Below are positions 11,478-22,437 of a DNA stretch of 64,000 nucleotides, one piece after another (positions within the stretch are counted from its first letter, which is position 1; each line of letters begins with the position of its first letter). The notes below the pieces were generated by a model that was not told where the DNA came from, ran no database searches, and saw only the letters and a list, made by a program, of their open reading frames with translations. Both the position numbers and the translations under genes were made by a program. Source of the stretch: Morganella morganii (lineage in GTDB: Bacteria; Pseudomonadota; Gammaproteobacteria; Enterobacterales; Enterobacteriaceae); the NCBI RefSeq assembly GCF_019243775.1, contig NZ_CP069157.1:992001-1056000 (forward strand), given 5' to 3'.

Positions 11478-12794
11478 ATGACGAATTATCAGGGGAAAGA
11501 CATTGTGATTGTCGGGCTCGGTTTAACCGGGCTTTCCTGTGTGGACTTTTTTCTGTCACGCGGCGTTACGCCGAAGGTGATGGATACCCGCATCTCCCCG
11601 CCCGGCATCGATAAGCTGCCGGACAGCGTTCAGTGTCACTGCGGTGGTCTTGAAGCGCAGTGGCTGCTGGATGCAGACCTGATTATCGCAAGCCCGGGAG
11701 TGGCGGTCAGTACCCCGCAACTGCAGGCAGCGGCGCAGGCCGGTGCGGAAATTATCGGCGATATTGAATTATTTGCCCGCGAAGTGACTGTCCCGGTTGT
11801 GGCGATCACCGGCTCAAACGGCAAAAGCACCGTGACCTCCCTGGTGGGGGAAATGGGGCGCTGCGCCGGTCTGCGTACCGGTGTCGGCGGTAATATCGGT
11901 CTGCCGGCGCTGGAACTGCTGAAAGACGATTACGAGCTCTGTGTGCTTGAGTTATCCAGTTTTCAGCTGGAAACCACATTCAGCCTGAAACCGGCGGCGG
12001 CCACTGTTCTGAATGTCACGGAAGATCATATGGATCGCTACCCGCAGGGGCTGGAGCAGTACCGTGCGGCAAAACTACGTGTCTATCACGACGCTGCCGT
12101 CTGCGTGTATAACGCGGAAGATGCACTGACACAGCCCGGCTGTGATTGTGACCGCGCAGAATATGTCAGCTTCGGTGTTGAAACCGGGGATTACTGGCTG
12201 GATACCGATGAGCAGGCACTCTGCTTCTGCGGTGAAAAAATTATTAACTGCAGTGAGATGATCCTGCACGGCCAGCATAACTACTGTAATGCCCTGGCAG
12301 CTCTGGCGCTGGCAGATGCGGTTAATATCCCGCGTGAAGGCGCACTGAAAGCTCTGCGCACATACAGCGGTCTGCCGCACCGTTTTCAGTTGGTGCATGA
12401 ATCTGCCGGGATCCGCTGGATTGATGATTCCAAAGCCACCAACGTCGGCAGTACTGAAGCGGCGCTGAACGGCCTGCAGGTGGACGGCTGTCTGCATCTG
12501 CTGCTCGGCGGTGACGGTAAATCAGCGGATTTCTCTCCGCTGCTGCCGTACCTGAGCGGCGAAAAAATCCGTCTTTACTGCTTCGGGCGTGACGGCGAAC
12601 AACTGGCGCAGCTGCGTCCGGATGTCTCTCTGCTGACAGATACCATGGAGCAGGCAATGCGGGCACTGGCGCCGTCACTGGCCGCCGGGGATATGGTGCT
12701 GTTATCACCGGCCTGTGCGAGCCTGGATCAGTTCCGTAATTTTGAAGAGCGCGGGCGTGAATTTGCCCGTTTGGCACGGGAGTTAGCGGCATGA
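11478..12794 (+). CDS. murD: UDP-MurNAc-L-alanine:D-glutamate ligase
   Basis: Cytosolic Mur ligase adding D-glutamate to UDP-MurNAc-L-Ala. It has 438 residues, the E. coli length. The N-terminal dinucleotide-like fold ([15 protein letters not shown]) binds the UDP substrate. The ATP loop is [13 protein letters not shown] near residue 112. The C-terminal domain holds [11 protein letters not shown] and [12 protein letters not shown]. It follows mraY after 2 nt and overlaps ftsW by 4 nt. Confidence 0.97.
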   Translation: MTNYQGKDIVIVGLGLTGLSCVDFFLSRGVTPKVMDTRISPPGIDKLPDSVQCHCGGLEAQWLLDADLIIASPGVAVSTPQLQAAAQAGAEIIGDIELFAREVTVPVVAITGSNGKSTVTSLVGEMGRCAGLRTGVGGNIGLPALELLKDDYELCVLELSSFQLETTFSLKPAAATVLNVTEDHMDRYPQGLEQYRAAKLRVYHDAAVCVYNAEDALTQPGCDCDRAEYVSFGVETGDYWLDTDEQALCFCGEKIINCSEMILHGQHNYCNALAALALADAVNIPREGALKALRTYSGLPHRFQLVHESAGIRWIDDSKATNVGSTEAALNGLQVDGCLHLLLGGDGKSADFSPLLPYLSGEKIRLYCFGRDGEQLAQLRPDVSLLTDTMEQAMRALAPSLAAGDMVLLSPACASLDQFRNFEERGREFARLARELAA

Positions 12795-13984
12795 GATTCC
12801 CCGGATCACAGCGTTTTAAAAACTGGATGATCGGCGAGCGTAACGGCGAGTTCAGTACGGTCGTGATGTATGACCGGACACTGCTGTGGTTTGCACTGGG
12901 ACTGGCCGCGATTGGCTTTGTGATGGTGACTTCCGCCTCTATGCCTGTCGGGCAGCGTCTGGCGGATGATCCTTTCTATTTTGCCAAGCGTGACGGCGGC
13001 TTCTTAATTTTTGCTTTTATTATCGCTGCGGTGATTATGCGGTTCCCGCTGGAAATGTGGCAGCGCTACAGCACATTACTGCTGATTGGTACGATCGGCG
13101 GGCTGATTGTGGTACTCGGCGTGGGCAGCTCGGTTAACGGGGCATCACGCTGGATAGCTATCGGGCCGATGCGTATTCAGCCTGCGGAAGTATCGAAACT
13201 GGCACTGTTTGTTTATCTCGCGAGCTATCTGGTGCGCAAGGTGGATGAAGTCAGAAATAACTTCTGGGGATTCTGCAAGCCGATGGGCGTGATGTTTGTG
13301 CTGGCGGTGTTACTGCTGTTACAGCCGGACCTCGGTACCGTGGTGGTACTGTTTGTCACCACACTGGCGCTGCTTTTCCTCGCCGGTGCCAAAATGTGGC
13401 AGTTTATCGCGATTATCGGCGGCGGTGTCGCGGCAGTGGTGCTGCTGATTATTGCCGAACCTTACCGTATGCGGCGTGTAACCTCCTTCCTTGACCCGTG
13501 GGAAGATCCGTTCGGCAGCGGTTACCAGTTAACACAGTCACTGATGGCTTTCGGGCGCGGTGATTATCTCGGTCAGGGGCTGGGCAACTCCATTCAGAAA
13601 ATGGAATACCTGCCGGAAGCGCATACCGACTTTATTTTTGCCATCCTCGGTGAGGAACTGGGGTATTTCGGTGTGATCCTGGTGCTGCTGATGGTCTTTT
13701 TTGTCGCATTCCGCGCCATGGTTATCGGCCGCCGCGCACTGATGATCGACCAGCGTTTTGCCGGTTTTCTGGCCTGTGCCATCGGCATCTGGTTCAGCTT
13801 CCAGGCCCTGGTTAACGTCGGTGCAGCCTCCGGCATGCTGCCGACCAAAGGGCTGACGCTGCCGCTGATCAGTTACGGCGGCTCGAGTTTAGTGATTATG
13901 ACCACAGCCATTGCCTTGCTGCTGCGGATTGATTTTGAAACACGCCTGGCAAAAGCCCAGGCATTCTCAAGGAGAGCGCGATGA
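12791..13984 (+). CDS. ftsW: Septal peptidoglycan polymerase FtsW (SEDS family)
   Basis: Inner-membrane glycosyltransferase that polymerises lipid II at the septum together with FtsI. It has 397 residues with about ten transmembrane helices. It is shorter than E. coli FtsW (414) because the cytoplasmic N-tail is reduced. Conserved SEDS stretches include [52 protein letters not shown] and the end PLISYGGSS. It is preceded by murD (ATGA overlap). AGGAGAG at its end provides the ribosome-binding site of murG. Confidence 0.96.
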   Translation: MRFPGSQRFKNWMIGERNGEFSTVVMYDRTLLWFALGLAAIGFVMVTSASMPVGQRLADDPFYFAKRDGGFLIFAFIIAAVIMRFPLEMWQRYSTLLLIGTIGGLIVVLGVGSSVNGASRWIAIGPMRIQPAEVSKLALFVYLASYLVRKVDEVRNNFWGFCKPMGVMFVLAVLLLLQPDLGTVVVLFVTTLALLFLAGAKMWQFIAIIGGGVAAVVLLIIAEPYRMRRVTSFLDPWEDPFGSGYQLTQSLMAFGRGDYLGQGLGNSIQKMEYLPEAHTDFIFAILGEELGYFGVILVLLMVFFVAFRAMVIGRRALMIDQRFAGFLACAIGIWFSFQALVNVGAASGMLPTKGLTLPLISYGGSSLVIMTTAIALLLRIDFETRLAKAQAFSRRAR

Positions 13985-14005
13985 GTAATAAAGCCCCCCC
14001 GTCTG
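13981..14005 (+). other. murG: Frameshifted 5' end of murG (run of seven C)
   Basis: The ATG at 13981 has AGGAGAG 6 nt upstream, overlaps the end of ftsW and begins MSNKAP as expected for MurG. The C run at 13994-14000 holds seven C. In this frame translation hits TAG at 14023. Removing one C gives [18 protein letters not shown], which joins the long downstream frame and matches the family N-terminus. So either the base count is a sequencing or assembly error, or the tract is a real slippery or variable site. Confidence 0.85.
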
Positions 14006-15055
14006 ATGGTGATGGCCGGTGGTAGTGGCGGACATGTCTTTCCGGGGCTTGCGGTTGCGCACTATTTACAGAGTCAGGGCTGGGAAATCCGCTGGCTGGG
14101 TACCCGTGATCGGATGGAAGCTCAGCTCGTGCCGAAACACGGCATTGATATCGATTTTATTGAGATTACCGGTCTGCGCGGCAAAGGCGTGAAAGCGCTG
14201 CTCACCGCGCCGTTCCGTATCGCGAAAGCGGTAAAACAGGCGAAAAAAATTATGTGTGACTACCAGCCTGATGCCGTGCTCGGCATGGGCGGGTTTGTTT
14301 CCGGTCCCGGTGGTGTGGCCGCCTGGCGCTGTGGTATTCCGGTGATCCTGCATGAGCAGAACGGTGTGGCCGGGCTGACCAACGGCTGGCTGTCGAAAAT
14401 CGCCACCACAGTATTACAGGGATTCCCGGGAGCGTTCCCGCAGGCTCCGGTGGTCGGTAACCCGGTGCGGGAGGATATCCTCAGTCTGCCGTCCCCGGCA
14501 GAACGCTTTGCCGGACGTGAAGGGCCGGTCCGCATTCTGGTGATCGGCGGCAGTCAGGGCGCCCGTATCCTGAACCAGACCCTGCCGGAAGTGGCCGGGA
14601 TTATGGGGGATGCAGTCTGTATCCGCCACCAGGCCGGCAAAGGCAGTGCGGAAAGCACACAAGCGCTGTATAACGCGCAGAATGCGTCAGACAGTGTGAC
14701 AGTCACAGAATTTATTGATGACATGGTTGAAGCTTATACCTGGGCGGATGTGGTTATCTGCCGCTCCGGGGCGCTGACCGTCAGTGAGATCGCGGTGGTC
14801 GGGCTGGGTGCGATTTTTGTGCCGTTCCTGCATAAAGACCGCCAGCAATACTGGAATGCGCTGCCGCTGGAACAGGCGGGTGCTGCGGTTATCATGGAAC
14901 AGCCGTCCTTTAATGCACAGGCGGTGGCAGAGCAGTTACGCGAGTGGGACAGACCACGCCTGCTGACCATGGCGGAAAAAGCACGGAGTGTCGCAATTAC
15001 CGATGCCACCAAACGGGTGGCGGATGCAATTATCGCGGCAGCGAAAAAACACTAA
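14006..15055 (+). CDS. murG: UDP-GlcNAc:lipid I GlcNAc transferase MurG (5' frameshift)
   Basis: Peripheral inner-membrane GT-B glycosyltransferase that converts lipid I to lipid II. The readable frame gives 349 residues from an internal ATG. The true start is very likely at 13981, with one C too many at 13994-14000, giving about 357 residues. Features are the lipid-contact loop [10 protein letters not shown], the second G-rich motif [10 protein letters not shown] (near 95), the donor site [10 protein letters not shown], and [10 protein letters not shown] with [10 protein letters not shown] at the UDP-GlcNAc pocket. The internal ATG at 14006 has no Shine-Dalgarno sequence and would lose the first beta strand residues. 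murG is essential in E. coli. Confidence 0.9.
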   Translation: MVMAGGSGGHVFPGLAVAHYLQSQGWEIRWLGTRDRMEAQLVPKHGIDIDFIEITGLRGKGVKALLTAPFRIAKAVKQAKKIMCDYQPDAVLGMGGFVSGPGGVAAWRCGIPVILHEQNGVAGLTNGWLSKIATTVLQGFPGAFPQAPVVGNPVREDILSLPSPAERFAGREGPVRILVIGGSQGARILNQTLPEVAGIMGDAVCIRHQAGKGSAESTQALYNAQNASDSVTVTEFIDDMVEAYTWADVVICRSGALTVSEIAVVGLGAIFVPFLHKDRQQYWNALPLEQAGAAVIMEQPSFNAQAVAEQLREWDRPRLLTMAEKARSVAITDATKRVADAIIAAAKKH

Positions 15056-15080
15056 CGAATTGATATAGCGAAGAAATAAC

Positions 15081-16547
15081 GTGAATACACAGCAATTGGC
15101 GAAATTACGATCCTTCATTCCGGAAATGAAACGTGTCCGGCACATTCACTTTGTCGGTATCGGCGGTGCCGGTATGGGCGGGATAGCGGAAGTGCTGGCG
15201 AACGAAGGTTATGAGATCAGCGGGTCTGATCTGGCGCCGAATGCGGTAACAAAACAGCTGACTAACCTGGGCGCGACGATTTATTTCAATCACCGTCCGG
15301 AAAACGTGGCAGACGCCAGTGTGGTGGTGGTATCCACCGCCATTTCAGCGGATAACCCGGAAATCGTTGCGGCGCGTGAAGCCCGTATTCCGGTGATCCG
15401 CCGCGCGGAAATGCTCGCGGAACTGATGCGCTTCCGTCACGGTGTGGCGATTGCCGGTACTCACGGCAAAACCACCACCACGGCGATGATTTCCGGTATT
15501 TACGGCCGCGGCGGCCTGGATCCGACCTTCGTCAACGGCGGGCTGGTTAAAGCTGCCGGTGTGCATGCGCGTCTCGGCTCAAGCCGTTACCTGATTGCGG
15601 AAGCGGATGAAAGCGATGCTTCTTTCCTGCATTTACAGCCGATGGTGGCCGTGGTCACCAATATCGAGCCGGATCACATGGATACTTATCACGGTGATTT
15701 TGAAACCCTGAAAGACACCTTTGTGAATTTCCTGCACAACCTGCCGTTCTACGGCCTGGCTGTGGTGTGTATGGATGATGCGGTTATCCGCGAAATCGTA
15801 CCGCGTATCGGCCGTTATGTGATTACCTACGGTTTTCATGAGGATGCGGATGTCCGTATCACAGATTTTGAACAGCGCGGCTCACAGTGCTTCTTCACCG
15901 TTCACCGGGAGAATCTGCCGGATCTGACTGTGGAACTGAATGCACCGGGCCGTCACAACGTCCTGAATGCCACCGCGGCGATTGCGGTCGCGACAGAAGA
16001 AGGCATTCCGGATGAAGATATCCTGGCCTCTCTGCGTGAATTCCAGGGTACCGGGCGCCGTTTTGATTTCCTCGGCAACTTCCCGCTGGAGCACGTCAAC
16101 CAGAAAGAGGGCAGTGTGATGCTGGTGGACGATTACGGCCATCACCCGACCGAAGTGGATGCGACTATCAAAGCGGCAAGAGCAGGCTGGCCGGATAAGC
16201 GGATTGTGATGGTGTTTCAGCCGCACCGCTACACCCGTACCCGTGACCTGTATGATGATTTTGCCAACACGCTGGATCAGGTCGATATCCTGCTGATGCT
16301 GGATGTGTATGCCGCCGGTGAGCCGGTCATTCCGGGGGCGGACAGCCGCTCGCTGTGCCGCACAATCCGCCAGCGCGGTAAGCTGGATCCGATTCTGGTC
16401 ACCGAACCGGGCAAAATTGCAGCGGTTCTGGCACAGGTTCTTGAAGATAATGATTTAATACTGGTTCAAGGCGCCGGAAATATCGGTAAAATAGCGCGTA
16501 CATTGGCTGACACAAAATTACGACCGGTTTTGAGTGAGGATAATTAA
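15081..16547 (+). CDS. murC: UDP-N-acetylmuramate:L-alanine ligase
   Basis: First amino-acid-adding Mur ligase of the cytosolic pathway. It has 488 residues (491 in E. coli) and starts at GTG, giving [11 protein letters not shown] like the E. coli protein. The N-terminal UDP-binding motif is [16 protein letters not shown], the ATP loop [12 protein letters not shown] (near residue 125), and the central domain carries [12 protein letters not shown]. It follows murG after 25 nt and precedes ddlB by 2 nt. Confidence 0.97.
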   Translation: MNTQQLAKLRSFIPEMKRVRHIHFVGIGGAGMGGIAEVLANEGYEISGSDLAPNAVTKQLTNLGATIYFNHRPENVADASVVVVSTAISADNPEIVAAREARIPVIRRAEMLAELMRFRHGVAIAGTHGKTTTTAMISGIYGRGGLDPTFVNGGLVKAAGVHARLGSSRYLIAEADESDASFLHLQPMVAVVTNIEPDHMDTYHGDFETLKDTFVNFLHNLPFYGLAVVCMDDAVIREIVPRIGRYVITYGFHEDADVRITDFEQRGSQCFFTVHRENLPDLTVELNAPGRHNVLNATAAIAVATEEGIPDEDILASLREFQGTGRRFDFLGNFPLEHVNQKEGSVMLVDDYGHHPTEVDATIKAARAGWPDKRIVMVFQPHRYTRTRDLYDDFANTLDQVDILLMLDVYAAGEPVIPGADSRSLCRTIRQRGKLDPILVTEPGKIAAVLAQVLEDNDLILVQGAGNIGKIARTLADTKLRPVLSEDN

Positions 16548-16549
16548 GA

Positions 16550-17467
16550 ATGACTGAAAAAGTCGCGGTACTGATGGGCGGTACATCCGCAGAACGTGAA
16601 GTCTCCCTGGCTTCAGGTGCGGCGGTGCTCGCCGGTTTAAAAGAAGCCGGTATTAATGCATTCGGTGTGGATACCAAAGAGTATCCGGTTACCCGTCTGA
16701 AGGAAGACGGTTTTACCAAAGTCTTTATCGCGCTGCACGGCCGCGGCGGGGAAGACGGCACACTGCAGGGTTGCCTGGAGCAGATGGGACTGCCGTACAC
16801 CGGAAGTGGTGTCATGGCCTCCGCACTCTCTATGGACAAGCTGCGCACCAAACAGCTGTGGGCGGGCGCAGGTCTGCCGATTGCGCCGTATTTCGCCATC
16901 AGTGCAGCCCGTTTCGCGCAGATCAGCGATGAAGAATTACAGCAGGGTGTGGCACCGCTGGGTTATCCGGTGATTGTCAAACCAAGCCTGGAAGGTTCAA
17001 GTGTCGGTATGTCCAAAGTGGATAATGCGCAGGCGCTGCGTCCGGCACTGGAAGAAGCGTTTAAACACGACAAAGACGTGCTGGTGGAAAAATGGCTGAG
17101 CGGCCCGGAATTCACCGTGGGCTTCCTCGGTGAGCAGATGCTGCCGTCTATCCGTATTCAGCCGGCGGCGGTGTTCTACGACTACGAAGCCAAATATATT
17201 TCTGACGACACACAATATTTCTGCCCGGGCCTCGAAGGGGCACGCGAGACAGAAATCCGTGAGCTGGCAAAAGCTGCTTACAAAGCCGTGGGCTGTGAAG
17301 GCTGGGGCCGTGTGGATGTGATGCTCGACAGTGACGGGCAGTTCTACCTGCTGGAAGTGAACACTTCCCCTGGTATGACCAACCACAGTCTGGTGCCGCA
17401 GGCGGCGCGTCAGGCAGGCATGAGCTTCTCCGCTTTTGTGGCGGACGTTCTGGCACTGGCGGACTGA
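16550..17467 (+). CDS. ddlB: D-alanine:D-alanine ligase B
   Basis: ATP-grasp enzyme that makes the D-Ala-D-Ala dipeptide used by MurF. It has 305 residues, close to E. coli DdlB (306). Motifs include [29 protein letters not shown] (near 63), [12 protein letters not shown] (ATP-binding loop, near 144) and the C-terminal [13 protein letters not shown] with metal-binding Glu and Asn. It ends 1 nt before ftsQ. Confidence 0.97.
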   Translation: MTEKVAVLMGGTSAEREVSLASGAAVLAGLKEAGINAFGVDTKEYPVTRLKEDGFTKVFIALHGRGGEDGTLQGCLEQMGLPYTGSGVMASALSMDKLRTKQLWAGAGLPIAPYFAISAARFAQISDEELQQGVAPLGYPVIVKPSLEGSSVGMSKVDNAQALRPALEEAFKHDKDVLVEKWLSGPEFTVGFLGEQMLPSIRIQPAAVFYDYEAKYISDDTQYFCPGLEGARETEIRELAKAAYKAVGCEGWGRVDVMLDSDGQFYLLEVNTSPGMTNHSLVPQAARQAGMSFSAFVADVLALAD

Positions 17468-17468
17468 T

Positions 17469-18272
17469 ATGTCACAGGCTGCACTGAATATGCGTGAACC
17501 GGATCCGGATTCGGATTATGACGGTTCACGTCCCAGTAACGGCACATACCTTGCCGGACTGCTGTTTTTCCTGATGGTGCTGGGAACGCTGGTCTGGGGG
17601 GGGCTGATGGTGCTGAACTGGATGAAAGATGCAGACCGCCTGCCGATGTCAAAACTGGTATTAACCGGTGAGCGCCATTACACGACAAACGATAATGTGC
17701 GCAAAGCGGTGTTATCCCTCGGGACGCCCGGCACGTTTATGAAACTGGATGTCAATGAAGTACAGCAGCAGCTGGAACGGATCCCGTGGTTACGTCAGGT
17801 CACTGTGCGCAAGCAGTGGCCGGACGAATTAAAAATTCATCTGGTCGAGTATGTGCCGTATGCACGCTGGAATGACTCACAGATGGTTGATGACGCCGGG
17901 CGGGTTTTCAGCCTGCCGGCGGAACTGACAGAAAAAGATTCTTTCCCGATGCTCTACGGGGCACAGGGCAGTGAACAGGATGTACTGAGCGGGTATCGTG
18001 AAATGGCGCAGCAGCTCAGCGGGACAGGGCTGAAAATCAAATCAGCTTCAATGTCACCGCGTCATGCCTGGCAGCTTGTGCTGGATAATGATGTCCGGGT
18101 TGAACTCGGACGGCTGGATACCAAAGGCCGGTTACAGCGTTTTATCGAACTGTATCCGACCCTGACGCAGGAACAGGACAAACGGGTTGATTATGTCGAT
18201 CTCCGCTATGACAGCGGTGCTGCGGTCGGCTGGGCGCCATTGCAGATCGATCCTTTCGCAAACGGACATTAA
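17469..18272 (+). CDS. ftsQ: Cell division protein FtsQ
   Basis: Bitopic divisome protein scaffolding FtsL and FtsB. The ATG at 17469 gives 267 residues starting MSQAALN as in E. coli. The frame is open upstream, but that part is ddlB sequence out of frame. A cytoplasmic tail of about 27 residues is followed by a transmembrane helix (about 28-50) and a POTRA domain beginning at [12 protein letters not shown] (near 59). The beta domain ends with the conserved [14 protein letters not shown]. Confidence 0.95.
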   Translation: MSQAALNMREPDPDSDYDGSRPSNGTYLAGLLFFLMVLGTLVWGGLMVLNWMKDADRLPMSKLVLTGERHYTTNDNVRKAVLSLGTPGTFMKLDVNEVQQQLERIPWLRQVTVRKQWPDELKIHLVEYVPYARWNDSQMVDDAGRVFSLPAELTEKDSFPMLYGAQGSEQDVLSGYREMAQQLSGTGLKIKSASMSPRHAWQLVLDNDVRVELGRLDTKGRLQRFIELYPTLTQEQDKRVDYVDLRYDSGAAVGWAPLQIDPFANGH

Positions 18273-18306
18273 GACATAACAGGTAAAGAAGGCGGGCAGA
18301 ATAACA

Positions 18307-19563
18307 ATGATCAAAGCAACGGATAGAAAATTAGTCGTCGGCCTCGAAATAGGCACCGCCAAAGTATCTGCGCTTGTTGGTGAAATTCTGCCGGACGGTG
18401 TGGTGAACATTATCGGTGCGGGTAACTGCCCGTCACGCGGAATGGACAAAGGCGGCGTCAATGATCTGGAGTCGGTGGTAAAATGCGTTCAGCGTGCCAT
18501 CGACCAGGCGGAACTGATGGCGGACTGCCAGATATCATCAGTCTATCTGGCGTTATCCGGCAAACACATCAGCTGCCAGAATGAAATCGGTATGGTGCCG
18601 ATTTCAGAAGAAGAAGTGACCCAGGAAGATGTGGAAAATGTGGTGCATACGGCGAAATCTGTCCGTGTCCGCGACGAGCACCGTGTTCTGCATGTGATCC
18701 CGCAGGAATATGCCATCGATTACCAGGAAGGCATTAAAAATCCGGTGGGATTATCCGGTGTGCGGATGCAGGCGAAAGTGCATCTGATCACCTGTCATAA
18801 CGACATGGCAAAGAATATTGTCAAAGCCGTTGAGCGTTGCGGACTGAAAGTTGACCAGCTGATTTTTGCCGGTCTGGCATCAAGCTTCGCGGTACTGACG
18901 GAAGATGAGCGTGAGCTGGGTGTCTGTGTCGTGGATATCGGCGGCGGCACCATGGATATGGCGATTTACACCGGCGGCGCACTGCGTCACACCCGTGTTA
19001 TCCCGTATGCAGGGAATGTGGTGACCGGCGATATCGCGTACGCCTTCGGCACGCCGCCGAATGATGCGGAAGCCATTAAAGTCCGTCACGGCTGCGCGCT
19101 GGGGTCTCTGGTCAGCAAAGACGAAACCCTGGAAGTACCGAGTGTCGGCGGGCGTCCGCCGCGCAGTTTACAGCGCCAGACATTAGCCGAAGTGATTGAG
19201 CCGCGTTACACCGAATTACTCAATCTGGTTAATGACGAAATTTTGAAAGTGCAGGAACAATTACGTCAGCAGGGTGTCAAACACCATTTGGCCGCTGGTA
19301 TCGTGCTGACAGGTGGTGCGGCTCAGATTAACGGACTGGTTGAGTGCGCCCAGCGTGTTTTCCATACACAGGTTCGTATCGGACAACCGCTTAATATAAC
19401 CGGCTTAACGGATTATGCGCAGGAACCGTATTACTCTACAGCGGTAGGGTTGCTGCATTACGGAAAAGAATCTCACCTGGTCGGCGATACCGAGACAGAA
19501 AAACGTGCCTCGGTGGGCAGTTGGTTTAAAAAATTAACTGGCTGGCTCAGAAAAGAATTTTAA
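18307..19563 (+). CDS. ftsA: Cell division protein FtsA
   Basis: Actin-like ATPase that tethers FtsZ filaments to the inner membrane and recruits later divisome proteins. It has 418 residues (420 in E. coli). Phosphate motifs are GLEIGTAKVSALVG (near 12) and VVDIGGGTMDMAIY (near 210), with VLTGGAAQINGL near 335. The C-terminus GSWFKKLTGWLRKEF forms the amphipathic membrane-targeting helix. It follows ftsQ after 34 nt. Confidence 0.97.
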   Translation: MIKATDRKLVVGLEIGTAKVSALVGEILPDGVVNIIGAGNCPSRGMDKGGVNDLESVVKCVQRAIDQAELMADCQISSVYLALSGKHISCQNEIGMVPISEEEVTQEDVENVVHTAKSVRVRDEHRVLHVIPQEYAIDYQEGIKNPVGLSGVRMQAKVHLITCHNDMAKNIVKAVERCGLKVDQLIFAGLASSFAVLTEDERELGVCVVDIGGGTMDMAIYTGGALRHTRVIPYAGNVVTGDIAYAFGTPPNDAEAIKVRHGCALGSLVSKDETLEVPSVGGRPPRSLQRQTLAEVIEPRYTELLNLVNDEILKVQEQLRQQGVKHHLAAGIVLTGGAAQINGLVECAQRVFHTQVRIGQPLNITGLTDYAQEPYYSTAVGLLHYGKESHLVGDTETEKRASVGSWFKKLTGWLRKEF

Positions 19564-19624
19564 TTTGTATTAAGGCTGGCGATAATAGCCGCCATATAAG
19601 AAAGGCACAAAACGGAGAGAGATT

Positions 19625-20782
19625 ATGTTTGAACCGATGGAATTGACCAACGACGCGGTGATTAAAGTCATCGGCGTCGGCGGGGGCGGCGGTAACGCTG
19701 TTGAGCATATGGTCCGTGAACGCATCGAAGGCGTTGAGTTCTTCGCTGTGAATACGGACGCTCAGGCGCTTCGTAAAACCGCCGTCGGCCAGACTATCCA
19801 GATTGGTAACGGAATCACCAAAGGCCTGGGTGCGGGTGCAAACCCGGAAGTGGGCCGTAACGCGGCGGAAGAAGATCGCGAAGCGCTGCGCAATGCACTC
19901 GACGGTGCGGACATGGTCTTTATCGCAGCCGGTATGGGCGGCGGTACAGGAACCGGTGCGGCACCTGTTGTTGCTGAAGTTGCCAAAGAGCTGGGCATCC
20001 TGACTGTTGCTGTGGTGACCAAGCCGTTCAACTTTGAAGGCAAAAAGCGCATGGCATTCGCCGAGCAGGGGATTACTGAGTTATCCAAGCATGTTGACTC
20101 ACTGATCACCATCCCGAATGACAAACTGCTGAAAGTATTAGGCCGCGGGATCTCACTGCTGGATGCCTTCGGTGCCGCCAACGACGTGTTACGCGGCGCG
20201 GTCCAGGGTATCGCAGAACTGATCACCCGTCCGGGCCTGATGAACGTTGACTTTGCGGACGTCCGTACTGTGATGTCAGAAATGGGTTACGCGATGATGG
20301 GCTCCGGCGTGGCGCGCGGTGAAGACCGTGCGGAAGAAGCTGCCGAAATGGCGATTTCCAGCCCGCTGCTGGAAGATATCGACCTGTCAGGTGCGCGTGG
20401 TGTGCTGGTTAACATCACCGCGGGCTTTGACCTGCGTCTGGATGAGTTCGAAACTGTGGGTAACACTATCCGTGCATTTGCATCGGATAACGCGACTGTG
20501 GTTATCGGTACTTCCTTAGACCCTGAAATGAACGATGAACTGCGTGTGACTGTGGTCGCGACCGGTATCGGCATGGACAAACGTCCTGAAATCACGCTGG
20601 TAACCAATAAAGCGGTGCAGACCAACAACATGGAACATCGTTATGCACAAATGCAAAACAGCATGACCAGCATGGATGAGAGCAAATCAGTGGCACAGGT
20701 TGTCAACGATTCTTCAGCCCAGAGCAATAAAGAACCGGATTATTTAGATATCCCGGCTTTCTTACGCAAACAGGCTGATTAA
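19625..20782 (+). CDS. ftsZ: Cell division GTPase FtsZ
   Basis: Tubulin-like GTPase forming the Z ring. It has 385 residues (383 in E. coli). The G-box [10 protein letters not shown] lies near residue 105, and the T7 loop [11 protein letters not shown] near 207. A short linker leads to the C-terminal peptide [15 protein letters not shown] that binds FtsA, ZipA, ZapD and SlmA. GGAGAGA 5 nt upstream is a good ribosome-binding site. A conserved 61-nt gap separates it from ftsA. Confidence 0.98.
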   Translation: MFEPMELTNDAVIKVIGVGGGGGNAVEHMVRERIEGVEFFAVNTDAQALRKTAVGQTIQIGNGITKGLGAGANPEVGRNAAEEDREALRNALDGADMVFIAAGMGGGTGTGAAPVVAEVAKELGILTVAVVTKPFNFEGKKRMAFAEQGITELSKHVDSLITIPNDKLLKVLGRGISLLDAFGAANDVLRGAVQGIAELITRPGLMNVDFADVRTVMSEMGYAMMGSGVARGEDRAEEAAEMAISSPLLEDIDLSGARGVLVNITAGFDLRLDEFETVGNTIRAFASDNATVVIGTSLDPEMNDELRVTVVATGIGMDKRPEITLVTNKAVQTNNMEHRYAQMQNSMTSMDESKSVAQVVNDSSAQSNKEPDYLDIPAFLRKQAD

Positions 20783-20792
20783 ACCGAAAAGA

Positions 20793-20820
20793 TTTGCATC
20801 TCCGCTTTTTGTGCTAAACT
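20793..20820 (+). promoter_or_regulatory. Candidate lpxC promoter
   Basis: TTTGCA (20793-20798) and TAAACT (20815-20820) are 16 nt apart. A TG one base before the -10 (TGcTAAACT) makes an extended -10. The stretch resembles the E. coli sequence between ftsZ and lpxC as I remember it. It would give lpxC its own promoter inside the cluster. Confidence 0.5.
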
Positions 20821-20822
20821 AT

Positions 20823-20854
20823 CTCCCTTGTCATTAGTTTATAATGACAGGGAG
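20823..20854 (+). other. Stem-loop in the lpxC leader
   Basis: CTCCC-T-GTCATTA (20823-20836, one bulged T) pairs with TAATGAC-A-GGGAG (20842-20854) around a 5-nt loop, about 13 bp. There is no T run afterwards, so it is a leader structure rather than a terminator. It ends 26 nt before the lpxC ATG. Confidence 0.6.
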
Positions 20855-20880
20855 ACAGTTAATCAAACGAGACAGAAACG

Positions 20881-21798
20881 ATGATCAAACAAAGAACATT
20901 AAAGCGTATTGTTCAGGCTACGGGTGTAGGTTTACACACCGGCAAAAAAGTTACGCTGACAATGCGTCCGGCACCGGCCAATACCGGGATCATCTATCGC
21001 CGTACTGATCTTAATCCGCCTGTCGATTTTCCGGCAGATGCGAAATCCGTGCGTGATACGATGTTATGTACTTGTCTGGTAAATGAAGACAACGTACGTA
21101 TTTCCACGGTTGAGCATTTGAACGCAGCACTGGCCGGACTCGGCATTGATAACCTGGTTATCGAAGTCGATGCCGCTGAAATCCCGATTATGGATGGCAG
21201 CGCAAGCCCGTTCGTATTCCTGTTACTGGATGCCGGTATTGAAGAACTGAGCAGTGCGAAGAAATTCCTGCGTCTGAAAGAGACCGTCCGTGTTGAAGAT
21301 GGTGATAAGTGGGCTGAACTCTCTCCGTTTAACGGTTTCAGCTTAGATTTCACTATCGATTTCAACCATCCGGCGATCGATTCCAGCACTCAGCGCTACG
21401 CGATGAACTTCTCTGCGGAAAACTTTGTCCGGGATATCAGCCGTGCACGTACCTTCGGGTTCATGCGGGATATTGAATATCTCCAGTCCAAAGGCTTATG
21501 TTTAGGCGGAAGTTTTGACTGTGCCATCGTGGTGGATGATTACCGCGTACTGAATGAAGATGGCCTGCGTTTTGAAGACGAATTTGTCCGTCACAAAATG
21601 CTGGATGCTATCGGTGACCTGTTTATGTGCGGCCACAATATCATTGGTGCCTTTACCGCATTCAAATCCGGTCACGCACTGAATAACAAGTTACTTCAGG
21701 CTGTTCTGGCTAAAGAGAGCGCCTGGGAACTCGTGACATTCGAGAACGAAGCACAGATGCCGGTTGCATTCCGTGCACCGTCAACCGTACTGGCGTAA
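20881..21798 (+). CDS. lpxC: UDP-3-O-acyl-GlcNAc deacetylase LpxC
   Basis: Zinc-dependent deacetylase of the first committed step of lipid A synthesis. It has 305 residues, identical in length to E. coli LpxC. The zinc ligand motif [14 protein letters not shown] (His near 79) and [13 protein letters not shown] (His near 238, Asp near 242) are both present. The C-terminal tail ends in hydrophobic residues (STVLA), resembling the LAXXXXXAVLA-type tail recognised by FtsH in E. coli, so regulated proteolysis is plausible. It is the last gene of the + strand cluster. Confidence 0.97.
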   Translation: MIKQRTLKRIVQATGVGLHTGKKVTLTMRPAPANTGIIYRRTDLNPPVDFPADAKSVRDTMLCTCLVNEDNVRISTVEHLNAALAGLGIDNLVIEVDAAEIPIMDGSASPFVFLLLDAGIEELSSAKKFLRLKETVRVEDGDKWAELSPFNGFSLDFTIDFNHPAIDSSTQRYAMNFSAENFVRDISRARTFGFMRDIEYLQSKGLCLGGSFDCAIVVDDYRVLNEDGLRFEDEFVRHKMLDAIGDLFMCGHNIIGAFTAFKSGHALNNKLLQAVLAKESAWELVTFENEAQMPVAFRAPSTVLA

Positions 21799-21876
21799 TC
21801 AGGTCATGGCGCCACAGCTCGTTGCTCTGACCCTGACACTCCTGTCACTGACGTTATTTACCAAATAACCGTCTGC

Positions 21877-22404
21877 TTAATCTGCTGCACTGGTACTCTC
21901 TCCGGCCAGTGCAGCCAATTTCTCCAGCTTCTTCCTCAGTTTTTCCGGACTTCTCTGCGCCAGCGCTTTCAGTGAATTGGCACTCTCCGCACTTAATCTC
22001 CGTCCCGGCTCCGCTGTTTTTTGCCCTCTGCTATCTGAATTGCTGCTTTTATCACCACCCGGTAACCCTGTTGCTGATGATTTCATCAATGACGGATTGA
22101 TTTTGATGTCGATGGCCGATAATGATGGTAAAATCTCCCGGCGCAGTGCAGAACGCAGTGCGGGAAGTTCGTAACGCAGCCGGGTCATCTGTGCCGCATT
22201 AGAGACTTCCAGAATTAACAGTTGTTTGCGATAATTAGCCACGCGGCAGTGTGGTTTAAGCATCGCAGGCAGCAGCGCCAGAACGGCGCGGTTGAGTTTA
22301 AGTAACACGACAGCACGCTGCTGAATACTTTTAAGGGTATTATTATCCTTAGTCCCGCTTTCCAGCAGGCTTTCAAGGGAAACTGGCTGACTGTCGCGCA
22401 TCAC
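21877..22404 (-). CDS. DUF721 (DciA-like) protein
   Basis: A 175-residue protein whose N-terminal half (LESLLESGTKDNNTLKSIQQRA, then LPAMLKPHCRVANYRKQLLILEV and AAQMTRLRYELPALR) fits the DUF721/DciA family. DciA assists DnaB helicase loading in bacteria without DnaC. In enterobacteria the role of such paralogues is unclear. The C-terminal part (about residues 110-175) is low-complexity and basic (SSATGLPGGDKSSNSDSRGQK), probably disordered. It is divergent from secM, with about 30 nt between the two starts. E. coli lacks a gene here, although related genera carry one upstream of secM as far as I recall. Confidence 0.75.
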   Translation of the reverse strand: MMRDSQPVSLESLLESGTKDNNTLKSIQQRAVVLLKLNRAVLALLPAMLKPHCRVANYRKQLLILEVSNAAQMTRLRYELPALRSALRREILPSLSAIDIKINPSLMKSSATGLPGGDKSSNSDSRGQKTAEPGRRLSAESANSLKALAQRSPEKLRKKLEKLAALAGESTSAAD

Positions 22405-22422
22405 ATATACTCCGGATCTCGT

Positions 22423-22437
22423 GAGGGAAACACTATT
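22423..22437 (+). promoter_or_regulatory. Ribosome-binding site and ATT start of secM
   Basis: GAGGGA at 22423-22428 lies 6-8 nt before ATT at 22435. Homology to E. coli SecM (WRQFG, RRYFW) runs from 22447 with no ATG, GTG or TTG in this frame before it. The ATT start gives 170 residues, the same as E. coli SecM. Confidence 0.65.

Noticed and set aside
21853-21869. GTTATTTaccAAATAAC as lpxC terminator
   Set aside because: Only 7 bp, AT-only stem with no T run on either strand. Too weak to call.
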